Assembly (NCBI GenBank): GCA_016703265.1
Contig: JADJCK010000004.1
Location: 372,001 to 436,000 of the forward strand
Direction: 5' to 3'
DNA: 64,000 nt
From: a bacterium
GTDB taxonomy: Bacteria; Krumholzibacteriota; Krumholzibacteriia; LZORAL124-64-63
Shown here: piece by piece, positions 51,741 to 61,855 of the stretch
How the letters are laid out: every line of letters begins with the position of its first letter
How positions within the stretch are numbered: the stretch's first letter is position 1
Made by a program: the position numbers and the translations under genes
Notes under the pieces: model-generated
Seen by the model: only the letters and a program-made list of their open reading frames with translations
What the model was told of the DNA's origin: nothing
Databases searched by the model: none

Positions 51741-54578
51741 TTACTTGACCATCGTCATCTTCCGCGTCTCGGAGAAGCCGGGGCCCTCCAGGCGGTAGAA
51801 GTAGACGCCGCTCGCGTGGTCGGTCGCATCCCAGGTGATGGCGTGCTCGCCGGCGGACATGGTGCCGTCGGCCAGCTTCGCCACGGCCTCGCCGCGCACG
51901 TTGTACACCGTCAGGGTGACGGCACTCTCGCGCGGCAGGCTGAACTTGATCTGCGTGACCGGGTTGAACGGGTTCGGCTGGTTCTGGTCGAGCGCCACCA
52001 GGTTGGCGGGCAGCCCGGCCTCGCGGCCGGCCTCGAGTCCGCTGGCGGTCAGGCCGCTGAAGCGGATCTCGTCGATGTAGATGTCGTCCGAGTTGTCGCT
52101 CGCGTCGCAGCGGAAGCGCAGCTTCGCGTTCGTCGGGTAGGCGAACGTGGTTTTCGGGATGCTCAGCGTCGAGTGGTAGAAGCCGGTGTTGGTGAAGTTC
52201 GTGCCGGCAACCAGCCGCGCCACGGTCACCCACGCCGAACCGTTGAAGTACTCGACGTAGAAGTCCTCGCCGGTCTCCATGCTCACCGAGCGGAAGTAGA
52301 AGTCCACCTTCAGGTCGACGTAAGCCGACACGTTGTAGCCCAGCGTGTGGTAGAACGACGAGGCCGCGCCGCCGTTGTCCTGGATGTCGGCCGAGCCGCG
52401 CCCGGCGTGGGAGTAGGTCGTGCCCGTGTAGCGGGACATGTCGGCGCCGCCGTCGGTCCAGGTGCCCATGCTCGACTCGAACGTGTCGTACGTGATCGTC
52501 TGCCAGGTGCCGGTCGAGGCCGTCACCGTGATGTAGCCCGTGCGCGTCAGCGTGTTGGAGCCGAACGCGTTCGTGGCCGTCATCGACACCGTGTAGGTGC
52601 CGGTGGCGGCGTACGTGTGGCTCGGGCTCTGCGCCGTGGAGGTGCCGCCGTCACCGAACGTCCAGCTCCAGCTCGTCGGCGAGCCGGTGGAGGTGTTCGT
52701 GAAGACGACCGCCAGCGGCGCGGCGCCCGTGGTGGGCGTGCCGGTGAAGTTCGCCGTCGGCGCCGAACCCGTCGTCACCGTGATGTAGCCGGTGCGCGTC
52801 TGGGTGTTGGAGCCCGCCGTGTTGCTCACCGTCAGGGCCACCGTGTAGGTGCCGCCGGCGGTGTAGGTGTGGCTGGGGTTCTGCGCGGTGGAGGTGCCAC
52901 CGTCACCGAACGTCCAGCTCCAGCTCGTCGGCGAGCCGGTCGAGGCGTCGGTGAAGACCACGTTGAGCGGCGCGTTGCCGCTGACGGGCGTGCCGGTGAA
53001 CGAAGCGACCGGAGCCACCGGGCCCGTGCCGCCCACGGCCGCCTGCGCGTCGACCAGGCCGTAGCCAGCATAGCGATCCCAGCCCGTGCCCGACTCGGCG
53101 TTGGTCACGTCACGGGCGCTGTTGACCAGCGCCGCGCGCACCTGCGCCGGCGTGTACGAGGGGTTGGCCGACTTGATCAGCGCCGCCACGCCCGCCACGT
53201 ACGGCGTGGCGCAGCTGGTGCCGTTGAAGAACGGCTCGATGTCGCCGCTGCGATAGCCGCCCGTGCCCACGATGTCGCAGGTCGGCAGGATCGTCGGGCC
53301 GAGGATGTCCACGGCGCCGGCGGCGTCCTTCGTCGTCACGCCGTAGCTCGATCCCCACCAGCGCTCACCGTCGCAGGTGTAGCCGCGGGGGTCGGTGCTG
53401 ACGCCCGTGTTGACCTCGGTCGACAGGCTCGAGCTGCGCTTGCGGTCGCCGCACGGCGAAGCCGCACCGACGCCGATCACGTAGGTGTTGATGGCCGGGT
53501 AGCTGATGACCGTCTTGTTCTCGTTGCCGGTCGCCGCCAGGATGGTGCAACCCGCGTTGTACGCATACTGGATGGCAGTGTTCGTGGCGGCGTCGGTCGA
53601 GATGGCCGCGCCCAGGCTCATGCTGATGATGTCGGCCCCGTTGTCGGCCGCATAGTACAGCGCATTCTGGATGGCGCTGAAGAACATCGAGCCGGCGCTG
53701 TTGGCGACCTTCAGCGGCATGATGCTGCAGCCTGCAGCCACGCCCACCGCACCCACGCCGTTGTTCATGGCCGCAGCCACGCCCGCGCAGCAGGTGCCGT
53801 GGCCGGCGCCCGTGGCGTTGTCGTCGGGGTTGGTGTCGTTGTCGCCGAAGTCGTAACCGGTCACCTTGCGGATGTCGGTGTGCTCCATGTCGACGCCGCT
53901 GTCGATGATGGCGATCACGATGCTCGCCGAGCCGAAGGCCTGCGAGGCATCCCAGGCCTGCGGCGCGTTGGCGTCGAAGCCCACGGTGCCGACGGTCGTC
54001 GCCAGGGTGTGGTCGTAGGTGCCGCCCCAGTCCAGGCCGGGCAGCTGGGCGGTGTTGTTGTGGCCCCAGTTGGCGGTGTAGTACGGGTCGCTGGGCGTCA
54101 CCATCGGGTAGGCGCGCCAGTCCAGCGACACTTCCTGCACGTCTTCCAGCGCGGCGAACTCGTCGGCCAGAGCCGGCAGGTTCTCGACTTCCTCGAAGCT
54201 GAACATGAACCAGCGGTCCATGCCCGAAGAGGCGGCCTTGTCGGCGTTCTGCAGGCGGATGTAGGGGCGCTCGATGCTGACGATGCCGGCGTCCTGCGCC
54301 AGTTCGTCGAGCGGCGCCAGGCCGGTCTGGGCCTGCGGCGCGCGCGCGCCCTTCTCCAGCGAGATACCCAGAAGCGACTTGGCCATGCTGCCCTCGCGGA
54401 TCTGCACGAGCAGCCGGTCGGGCATGTAGGGAAGGGTCTCTTCGGCGTCGGTCGTGAAACCGAACTGGACGGGGGTGAACTGCCGCGGTGATGTATCCTC
54501 CGCGCCGAAGGCGAGTCCGGCGCACAGCGTCAGCAGCAGGGCTGCCAGCGCCAGGAACGAGAAACGGGGTCGGGACAT
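51741..54578 (-). CDS. secreted subtilisin-like (S8) protease with two PKD domains and FlgD/T9SS-like C-terminus
   Basis: This 945-residue protein starts at ATG 54578 after AGGAGAG. The order is a signal peptide (to ~26), an inhibitor-I9-like prodomain (to ~160) and the S8 catalytic domain with Asp226 (IAIIDSGVD), His260 (GHGTCCAGV) and Ser455 (NGTSCATPYVAGVAAL). Two PKD domains follow (~525-700) with the repeated STGSPTSWSWTFGDGG. Then come a CBM-like beta domain containing EDFYVEYFNGSAWVTVARL and the sorting-like end (DQNQPNPFNPVTQIKFSLP ... YNVRGEAVAKL ... ASGVYFYRLE). All catalytic residues are present. It would be an extracellular protease. Confidence 0.95.
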   Translation of the reverse strand: MSRPRFSFLALAALLLTLCAGLAFGAEDTSPRQFTPVQFGFTTDAEETLPYMPDRLLVQIREGSMAKSLLGISLEKGARAPQAQTGLAPLDELAQDAGIVSIERPYIRLQNADKAASSGMDRWFMFSFEEVENLPALADEFAALEDVQEVSLDWRAYPMVTPSDPYYTANWGHNNTAQLPGLDWGGTYDHTLATTVGTVGFDANAPQAWDASQAFGSASIVIAIIDSGVDMEHTDIRKVTGYDFGDNDTNPDDNATGAGHGTCCAGVAAAMNNGVGAVGVAAGCSIMPLKVANSAGSMFFSAIQNALYYAADNGADIISMSLGAAISTDAATNTAIQYAYNAGCTILAATGNENKTVISYPAINTYVIGVGAASPCGDRKRSSSLSTEVNTGVSTDPRGYTCDGERWWGSSYGVTTKDAAGAVDILGPTILPTCDIVGTGGYRSGDIEPFFNGTSCATPYVAGVAALIKSANPSYTPAQVRAALVNSARDVTNAESGTGWDRYAGYGLVDAQAAVGGTGPVAPVASFTGTPVSGNAPLNVVFTDASTGSPTSWSWTFGDGGTSTAQNPSHTYTAGGTYTVALTVSNTAGSNTQTRTGYITVTTGSAPTANFTGTPTTGAAPLAVVFTNTSTGSPTSWSWTFGDGGTSTAQSPSHTYAATGTYTVSMTATNAFGSNTLTRTGYITVTASTGTWQTITYDTFESSMGTWTDGGADMSRYTGTTYSHAGRGSADIQDNGGAASSFYHTLGYNVSAYVDLKVDFYFRSVSMETGEDFYVEYFNGSAWVTVARLVAGTNFTNTGFYHSTLSIPKTTFAYPTNAKLRFRCDASDNSDDIYIDEIRFSGLTASGLEAGREAGLPANLVALDQNQPNPFNPVTQIKFSLPRESAVTLTVYNVRGEAVAKLADGTMSAGEHAITWDATDHASGVYFYRLEGPGFSETRKMTMVK
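52630..52946 (-). repeat. near-identical duplicated segments encoding the two PKD domains
   Basis: About 60 bases near 52630-52690 and 52886-52946 are almost identical, coding for the same SWSWTFGDGG-T region in each PKD domain. This points to recent internal duplication or gene conversion. Confidence 0.75.
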
Positions 54579-54837
54579 GTTCTCTCCTGGAGGGTGGGGG
54601 TTGCAGCTCCGCTGGTGCGGGGCCCGGGCCGGCGGCGGCGGCGTGAGCAGGGATCGATCGCCACCGTCGTGCCAGGCGTGATCATGACAGAGCCGGACAC
54701 CAAACACAACACGGAAGGTGGTGATTATCTTGTAACAATCCCGCCCTCGTCTCGTTGCATCTCCTTGTCCTGCGGTGCGGCAGCGTGCACCATTTCCGGC
54801 AAACCCAACCCGGTCCCGAGCCTGGAAGGACTTCGAG

Positions 54838-55719
54838 ATGTCACTGCAGACCCGACTCAGTGCGCGCGCCATGTTGTTGCTGTTGACCGCAGTTGCCGCA
54901 CTGGCCGCCACCCCCGCGGCGTTCGCCTCCACCGGCACGGCCACCGCGCCCGATGGCGTCGCCATCCACTTCACCGACCAGGGCGAGGGGGCTCCCGCAC
55001 TGGTCTTCGTCCACGGCTGGAGCTGCGACGGCACCTACTGGAACGAGCAGGTGAAGCACTTCGCCGCCACGCACCGCGTGGTGGTGATCGACCTGGCCGG
55101 GCACGGCGCCTCGGGCCAGGAGCGCAAGGCCTACACGATGGAGTCGTTCGGCGGCGACGTGGCCGCCGTGCTGCAGCAGCTCGACCTGAAGGGGGCGGTG
55201 CTGGTAGGGCACTCGATGGGCGGCCCGGTCGTCGTCGAGGCCGCACTGGCGGCGCCCGACCGCGTGGCCGGCCTGGTCGGCATCGACAACTTCCAGAACG
55301 TGAACCTGAAGCTGCCGCAGCAGGCCGTCGACACCTTCCTGGCCCCGTTCGAGGCGGACTTCAAGCCCAGCGTCACCAACTGGGTGCTGCGCATGTTCCC
55401 GGCCGGCGCCGACAGCGCGCTGGCGGCGGGCATTGCCGCGGATATGGCCTCGGCACCGCCCGCCGTGGGTATGAGCGCAATCCGCGAACTGCTGCGCTGG
55501 TTCTCGGACCGCGCCACGGTGCGCCTGGCCGAACTCAAGGTGCCCCTGATGTGCGTCAGCGCCGACCTGCAGCCGACCCAGGCCGCGCCCATGAAGGCGC
55601 TGGTGCCGCGCTACGAACTGCGCGTGCTGCCCAAGTGCGGGCACTTCCTCATGCGCGAGAACCCCGCCGGGTTCAACGCGCTGCTGGCCGAGACGGTGGC
55701 GGCGATCGCGAAGCCGTGA
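54838..55719 (+). CDS. secreted alpha/beta hydrolase
   Basis: This 293-residue protein starts at ATG 54838. The signal peptide ends at AAFA. The alpha/beta hydrolase fold is plain: an oxyanion-hole HGW (VFVHGWSCDGTYWNEQ), D-L-x-GHG (VVVIDLAGHGASG), nucleophile elbow GHSMGG and a late His in LPKCGHFLMRENP. The catalytic acid is probably the Asp in VSADLQP. It would hydrolyse small esters or lactones; the substrate is unknown. Confidence 0.92.
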   Translation: MSLQTRLSARAMLLLLTAVAALAATPAAFASTGTATAPDGVAIHFTDQGEGAPALVFVHGWSCDGTYWNEQVKHFAATHRVVVIDLAGHGASGQERKAYTMESFGGDVAAVLQQLDLKGAVLVGHSMGGPVVVEAALAAPDRVAGLVGIDNFQNVNLKLPQQAVDTFLAPFEADFKPSVTNWVLRMFPAGADSALAAGIAADMASAPPAVGMSAIRELLRWFSDRATVRLAELKVPLMCVSADLQPTQAAPMKALVPRYELRVLPKCGHFLMRENPAGFNALLAETVAAIAKP

Positions 55720-55727
55720 GGGTTTGG

Positions 55728-56898
55728 TCAAGGGGCCGGTTCGCGTCCGGGCGGGTGTTGCCGCTCGGCCGCGTGCCGGCCTTCTTTGACCGCTGCTTCG
55801 AGTTCCTTCGCACTCGGCAACAACACCTCGTACCGCGCCGCGACGATCCGTTTCTCTCCCTCGGGCAGCGTCATGCGCACCACGGCATCGTTCCTGCGCG
55901 AGCACAGCGCGATGCCGACGGTCGGTTCCTCGTGGGCTTCGCGCTGGGTGCGGTCGTACCAGTTCACATACATTCGCCATTTGCATCTGCAACTGGCCGA
56001 GGTCACGGTGGGTCAGCTTCCCGAGCTTCAGGTCGATCAACACGAAGCAGCGCAGCAGTCGGTTGTAGAGCACGAGATCGACGAAGAAGTGATCGCCGTC
56101 GAGGGTGATGCGCTTCTGCCGCGCGACGAAGCTGCACCCTTTGCCGAGCTCGAGCATGGACTCCTGAAGATGGTCGATGATGGCCTGCTCGAGGTCGCGC
56201 TCACGCCAATGAGGGCGCTCCTGAAGGCCGAGGAATTCCAGGACGAGCGGATCCTTCACGACGTCCCGTGGCGCGATGACTTCCTGGCCCTGGTGGGCGA
56301 GCGCGAGGACAACATCCTTGTCGCGGCTGGCGGCCAGGCGATCGTGAAGGTGGGAAGCGATCAGGCGCTCGAGTTCACGGCAAGACCAGCCTTCGCGGGC
56401 CGCTTCGGTTTCGTAGAATGAGCGGGTGGCGGAGCTGGCAACGGTCATCAACAAGCGGTAGTGGGTCCAGCCAAGTTCCTGGCGGAATTGTGGTTGTGCC
56501 GCGGACGGCAATTCGCTCCGCAGTGCGGCACCAATTTGTTGAGTATCAATATCGACTGCGTCCGGTGCTTGATGCGCGGTAGCAGGGTAGACTTGATAGA
56601 ACTGCCGCATCCGTCTGAGAAGCGGCAAACTGAAGCCACTGCCGAAACACCGGGTCAGGCGCTCCGAGAGCCCCGCCAATGCCTGCTCCCCGTAACCTGC
56701 ACGTTGATCCCCCTGCTGCTCGACCTCGACGATCTGCCGTCCGATCTCCCAATAAGCCTGGACCATGGCCGAGTTCACCACCCGCGCCACGCTGCCACGG
56801 GCAGCGTTGATGATATCGGCTATCCGCCGGAACAGGTCGTCCGCGGTGACATCCAAGGAGCTCTCTGTCGTGGGCGGTTGACGGTCTTGATCTTGCAC
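55728..56898 (-). pseudogene. DUF1016/YhcG-type PDDEXK nuclease, frameshifted
   Basis: GTG 56898, with GGAGG eight bases upstream, opens a DUF1016 protein. The N-terminal domain is IINAARGSVARVVNSAMVQAYWEIGRQIV. The PDDEXK nuclease domain has GDHFFVDLVLYNR ... FVLIDLKLGKLTHRDLGQLQM. The family consensus continues YVN-Y-DR, and that continuation is found in another frame (YVNWYDRTQREAHEEP ... PTVGIALCSRRNDAVVRMTLP). Removing 13 bases at 55971-55983 restores one continuous frame of about 385 residues. The gene is therefore intact except for this insertion, flanked by CAT repeats. Family members are linked to restriction or other DNA metabolism. Confidence 0.85.
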
Positions 56899-57096
56899 GC
56901 GTGTATCCTCCGTCGCACACCAATGGGCGCAATCGGGCATGAGGTTGCCTGTTGCAACGCCGCACTCGCCCGGGCGGAATCGGAGCCTTCTGAAAGGAAT
57001 GTGCCTGCCCGTGGATCGCCGGGCACGTGGCTGGCGTCAAGACACCGGAGCGCGTCAGTTGGTGATGGAACGCAGCGCCATACCTCAGCCCGCGTC

Positions 57097-57116
57097 GACT
57101 TGCGCCGGCGCAACTG
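57097..57116. repeat. palindromic repeat copy at the 3' end of the HNH gene
   Basis: The core at 57100-57113 is perfect. It is read as A-V-A-P-A-Q-V directly before the stop codon. Confidence 0.9.
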
Positions 57117-57367
57117 CCAGCACCTGCACGGCGGCCCCGCCTCTCTCATGCACGAACCCATGACACCGACTGCACAACGTGACCAGGTTCTCCGCCCGAT
57201 TCGATCCGCCCTGCCCGCGCGGCGTCACATGATGAACCTCGAGAAAGTGCGTCGATCGACAACCAGGCGACGAGCAACGGTGCCGGTCGCGCGCGAGCAC
57301 GGCAGCGCGCACCGAGGGCGGGATGGTCGCGCGGTTCGGCCCGCCGGGCCGCCTCACGTAGCGCCGC

Positions 57368-57387
57368 GAGTTGCGCCGGCGCAACCC
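57368..57387. repeat. palindromic repeat copy inside the HNH gene
   Basis: The core at 57371-57384 is perfect. It is read as R-V-A-P-A-Q-L just before the frameshift. Confidence 0.9.
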
Positions 57388-57703
57388 GCTTCTCGCCGCG
57401 GCTGGTCGTGACCGCGGCGCGCTCGCAATCGGGACATTGCTGGATGATGATCTGCGCGGTGGGGCCGGCCGCACGTGCACCTTCGCCGCCGGCGCCTGAC
57501 ACCAGGGATTCCAGCGCAGCCAGCATCAGGTCCAGCCGGTCGGCGCCGGCCGGCGCCAGGCCCAGCTTGTGCGCCTTCTCGACCAGCGCTTCGAGCCGCG
57601 CCAGCCGGACGCCGTCGGCCCGCAGGCTGATCGTGGTGGGCGGCTCGGCGTCCAAAGGCGCGGCATCAGCGACGCCCGACGGCACCCCGGCCGTGTCGAA
57701 CGC

Positions 57704-57723
57704 CAGTTGCGCCGGCGCAACTG
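57704..57723. repeat. palindromic repeat copy inside the HNH gene (CAGTTGCGCCGGCGCAACTG)
   Basis: This perfect 20-bp palindrome is read as A-V-A-P-A-Q-L. Its outer arms are CAG/CTG rather than GAC/GTC, showing the second arm type of the family. Confidence 0.92.
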
Positions 57724-58311
57724 CCCGCCGCTTCCGCGCCTGCCGCACCTGCCGCTCCAACTCCCGCCGCCCCGTCGTCGCCGCCTTCGCGACCCACGCG
57801 GCCTGCGTCGCTTCCGTCGCCACGCGTGCCACCTGCAGGGCCTTGGTCCAGCCGATCTCGCCGGTCTCGACGGCCCCGCGCAGGGCCGGCAACCGCTCCA
57901 GGTCATCGGCCAGGCGCTTGAACTGGTAGAAGCGGTTGTCGCTGAAGCCCAGCTCCCGGGTGGCGTAGAGTTGCAGGCTGGCGTGTCCGAGCTGCCGGTA
58001 CAGCCCGCGTCGCGAGACCTCGGCGAACCAGAGCACGGCACATTCGCGGGCCCGGTCGCAGGCGCCCAGGGCCTCCCGCAACGAGGCATCGACCTGGGCG
58101 GCGGGCAGGCCGGTGGCGAATTCGGGAAGGGTCAACGTGGCCATATGGGGCTCGCTTTCCGGGGAGGACGGCGAGAAATCGTCGATGGCGATAATATAGC
58201 GTAAATTTTGTTTGATCACCAGTGAAATATGTCGATTATTTATTGGTACTCAGTATACAGACGCACTGTGCCGCTCGAGCGCGGAGTCTCCGCTGACGCC
58301 CATCGGCGCAT

Positions 58312-58351
58312 AAAAAAGTGCGGGCCCGCGCCGCCATCGGCACGGGCCCGC
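58312..58351 (-). terminator. rho-independent terminator after the HtrA gene
   Basis: On the minus strand a GCGGGCCCG / CGGGCCCGC stem (58351-58343 and 58328-58320) is followed within two bases by six T. The AT-rich region at 58185-58260 beyond it probably holds the HNH gene promoter. Confidence 0.85.
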
Positions 58352-58397
58352 GGCCCCAGGGAGACGACCACCGGGGCCTTTCGTTGGACAGCCCGCG

Positions 58398-59885
<1,488 letters not shown>

Positions 59886-60012
59886 CGGGTCTCCTCAATG
59901 CGGCCGGCCGGTGCCGGGCGCCTCAGCAGGGGGTTGGGCGCGGTGCCGCCGCGCCGGGTCGCTGTTCCTTCGAGAGCCCGTTCAACGTGGCAGGCGCGCA
60001 CAAGTTTCCACA

Positions 60013-60043
60013 AAATGATGCGGCCCGCCACCGGGGCGGGCCG
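60013..60043 (-). terminator. hairpin terminator after the ferredoxin gene
   Basis: The stem CGGCCCGCC / GGCGGGCCG (60021-60029 and 60035-60043) is followed on the minus strand by a CATCATTTTG stretch. Confidence 0.6.
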
Positions 60044-60083
60044 CCGACTCGAAACCGGGCGCGTGCGCCGGGGGAAGCGCCGG

Positions 60084-60314
60084 TCAGCCGTCGTCGCCGA
60101 TGGCTTCGACCGGGCATTCCTCCATGGCGTCCATGCACGCCTGGGTTTCCTCGTCATTTTCGGGCTGCTTGGAGACGAACGTGTAGCCGTCGTCCTCGTT
60201 GCGCTGGAAGTTGTCCGGCGCGGTCTGGCGACACAGGTCGCAGTCGATGCAGTTGCTGTCCACGTAGAACTGGCCGTCGACGTTCCCCGCGACCTTGTCG
60301 GTATTGTCAGCCAT
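60084..60314 (-). CDS. 4Fe-4S ferredoxin
   Basis: This 76-residue acidic protein has C22-x2-C25-x2-C28 and C67-P, the ligand set of a single [4Fe-4S] cluster. An extra Cys60 could form a disulfide, as in some monocluster ferredoxins. The sequence (FYVDSNCIDCDLCRQTAPDNF ... MEECPVEAI) is typical of ferredoxins that serve as low-potential carriers. No redox partner gene is adjacent. Confidence 0.94.
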   Translation of the reverse strand: MADNTDKVAGNVDGQFYVDSNCIDCDLCRQTAPDNFQRNEDDGYTFVSKQPENDEETQACMDAMEECPVEAIGDDG

Positions 60315-60467
60315 GGTCTTCCTCCCCGGCTTTCAGTTGGCCCGGTCTTCGGATCTCTTTGCCGCGCCGGCGCGCGGCCCGGTGCCCGGTTTCGGCTGAT
60401 CCGGCTCCTAGATAAGCCAGAAAGCCACGGTCGCCAAGCCTATTCTTGCCCGGCCGGCACTTGGCGG

Positions 60468-61004
60468 CTACCGGGTCCGGAACGGCTCGAAGGTCATGAA
60501 ATCGGCATGGTGCACGACATAGGCCTCAGCCGTCCGCTTGACCATGTCGCCCTCGCCGGCGTGCGCGGCGATGATGTGGCAGACCCGCGGCGGCACCCCG
60601 GCCTCCATGGCCAGCCCGACGCCGCTGAACGGATGGCGCACGTAGCGGCCCATCTCGCTCTGCACCGACTTGCCGTCCCTGACTTCGTATTCCAGCAGCT
60701 TCCCCACATCCGCCAGGATGGCCCCGGCGATGGTCACGTCCAGGTCGACCGGCAGGTCCGCGCCGAAGAACTCGTTCATCTTCAGGGCGGCGTCGCGCGC
60801 CACATGCACCACGCAGCGCTTGTGCGCCATGAAGCTGACCTTCAGGCCGGGCACCAGCAGCGTGAAGGGGATGGTCTGCAGGTCCTGGGCACTCAGCGGG
60901 CTGCGCTCGAGGGCCAGTTCCCAGGTGCGGGCGGTGGCTTCGCGCAGCGCCTCGTCCTGGATCCAGTCCAGCTCGGGCCACAGGTCACGTACGGCCTGGT
61001 TCAC
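60468..61004 (-). CDS. HD-domain-like protein with altered HD motif
   Basis: This protein has 178 residues from GTG 61004, preceded by GGAG; a start 24 codons earlier is possible. The fold follows HD phosphohydrolases: KRCVVHVARDAALKMNEF, VDLDVTIAGAILADVGKLLEYE, HPFSGVGLAMEAG, and CHIIAAHAGEG with YVVHHADFM. The usual HD pair in LLHD-x-GK is AD here (ILADVGK), so the histidine ligand is lost while other histidines remain. It may be a diverged hydrolase or a regulatory protein. Confidence 0.78.
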   Translation of the reverse strand: MNQAVRDLWPELDWIQDEALREATARTWELALERSPLSAQDLQTIPFTLLVPGLKVSFMAHKRCVVHVARDAALKMNEFFGADLPVDLDVTIAGAILADVGKLLEYEVRDGKSVQSEMGRYVRHPFSGVGLAMEAGVPPRVCHIIAAHAGEGDMVKRTAEAYVVHHADFMTFEPFRTR

Positions 61005-61400
61005 GGTGGCACGCTCCGGTTGAAGTTGGGTTGCATGATCGTCAATGTCGGTGCATTGGCCGCCAATGTCGAACACGTGGGCCTCAATGTCGAGTACATG
61101 GCCGCCTGCGGCAAGGCGCCCGTGCGTTCAGGCACGCCGCAACGCCGCCGGCGCCGGTTCGCCGCGCAGAATGCCCGGTCGAGGTGGCGGCCCCGTGATA
61201 CACCACCAAAACCGGGGGATTTCGTACTGCGTTTGATGATGGCCGGTTTCGTCCGGCAAGGGCGGGGCGGGGCGCGTCGGGAGCCGGTGGCACCGCCTAT
61301 GCAACCTTCCGGGAGTCGCCGGGCCCGGACGCGCGACCGCACCAACACCGGAAACCGTATCACGGACCGCCCCGGGCGGCGGAAGCCAGGAGAGCACCAG
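61005..61400. other. 396-bp divergent intergenic region with 21-bp repeats
   Basis: It separates the HD-like and fibronectin-III genes. The three 21-bp repeats lie at 61042-61104. The rest (61105-61400) shows no convincing coding frame or known RNA motif. Confidence 0.45.
61042..61104. repeat. three tandem degenerate 21-bp repeats
   Basis: Units at 61042-61062, 61063-61083 and 61084-61104 each contain CAATGTCG followed by a TGG-C end. The 21-bp spacing equals two helical turns, suggesting an operator array. A short frame reads them as NV-type heptads, so a small peptide is also possible. Confidence 0.65.
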
Positions 61401-61766
61401 ATGAAGCGCACCTCGATTCTCAACGCCACGATGGCCCTGGCCCTTGTCACGATGGTCCTGCTGGCGGCGCCGGCTTCGGCCCAGACCACGACCGTCAATG
61501 TTGCCTACTCCTGGACGGCCCCGACCACGGGCTCGCCCGTCACCAGCTACGTGATCCAGCAGAGCATCGACGGCGGCACGTGGACGCAGGTGGCCACCTC
61601 GTCGACGACCAGCTACACGCTGGCCGCCACGGTCGGGCACGCGCACCGCATCCGCGTGGCCGGTGTCGACGCCCAGGCTCGCCAGGGCATCTGGTCGGAG
61701 ACCAGCGACTCCTACACGCCGGACGCCGGGACGCCGGGCCAGCCGGGCAAGCCGATCCGCATCTAG
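61401..61766 (+). CDS. secreted fibronectin type III domain protein
   Basis: This 121-residue protein starts at ATG 61401 (AGGAGAG upstream). A signal peptide ends at APASA, then a single FnIII-like domain fills the rest (VNVAYSWTAPTTGSPVTSYVIQQSIDGG ... TSYTLAATVGHAHRIRVAGVDA). The tail is Gly/Pro-rich (DAGTPGQPGKPIRI). It is probably a periplasmic or secreted binding module of unknown role. A terminator follows. Confidence 0.8.
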   Translation: MKRTSILNATMALALVTMVLLAAPASAQTTTVNVAYSWTAPTTGSPVTSYVIQQSIDGGTWTQVATSSTTSYTLAATVGHAHRIRVAGVDAQARQGIWSETSDSYTPDAGTPGQPGKPIRI

Positions 61767-61797
61767 CGGCGGTCCCGACCACCGGGCGAACACAGAA

Positions 61798-61833
61798 CCG
61801 CCGGCTCCCGTCACGGGGGCCGGCGGCTCCTCT
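61798..61833 (+). terminator. rho-independent terminator after the FnIII gene
   Basis: The long stem CCGCCGGC-T-CCCG / CGGGG-GCCGGCGG (61798-61826, TCA loop) is followed by CTCCTCTT. It lies between convergent genes. Confidence 0.7.
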
Positions 61834-61855
61834 TGTCGGGATGGCCGCAGCCGGC

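Larger units (their letters stand above)
57085..58144 (-). pseudogene. DUF222-like / HNH endonuclease, frameshifted
   Basis: From ATG 58144 the first ~270 residues read like the helical domain in front of many HNH genes (LWFAEVSRRGLYRQLGHASL ... FSDNRFYQFKRLADDLERLP). The HNH domain (RAAVLARDRHRCSSPGC ... LEVHHVTPRGQGGSNRAENL ... CSRCHGFVHE) lies in a different frame, ending at 57085. The switch occurs in the G/C run near 57338-57352, consistent with one indel. The HNH motif itself is intact. Three palindromic repeats lie inside the gene, each read as V-A-P-A-Q. Such genes are often multicopy and presumed mobile. Confidence 0.85.

Noticed and set aside
55720..58220. Defence island or mobile element containing the DUF1016 and HNH genes
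   Set aside because: No integrase, transposase, methyltransferase, attachment sites or tRNA was seen. Two nuclease genes alone do not support the claim.
61250..61400. Possible cyclic-di-GMP riboswitch before the FnIII gene
   Set aside because: A GC-rich folded leader is plausible, but the conserved GEMM bases could not be found.
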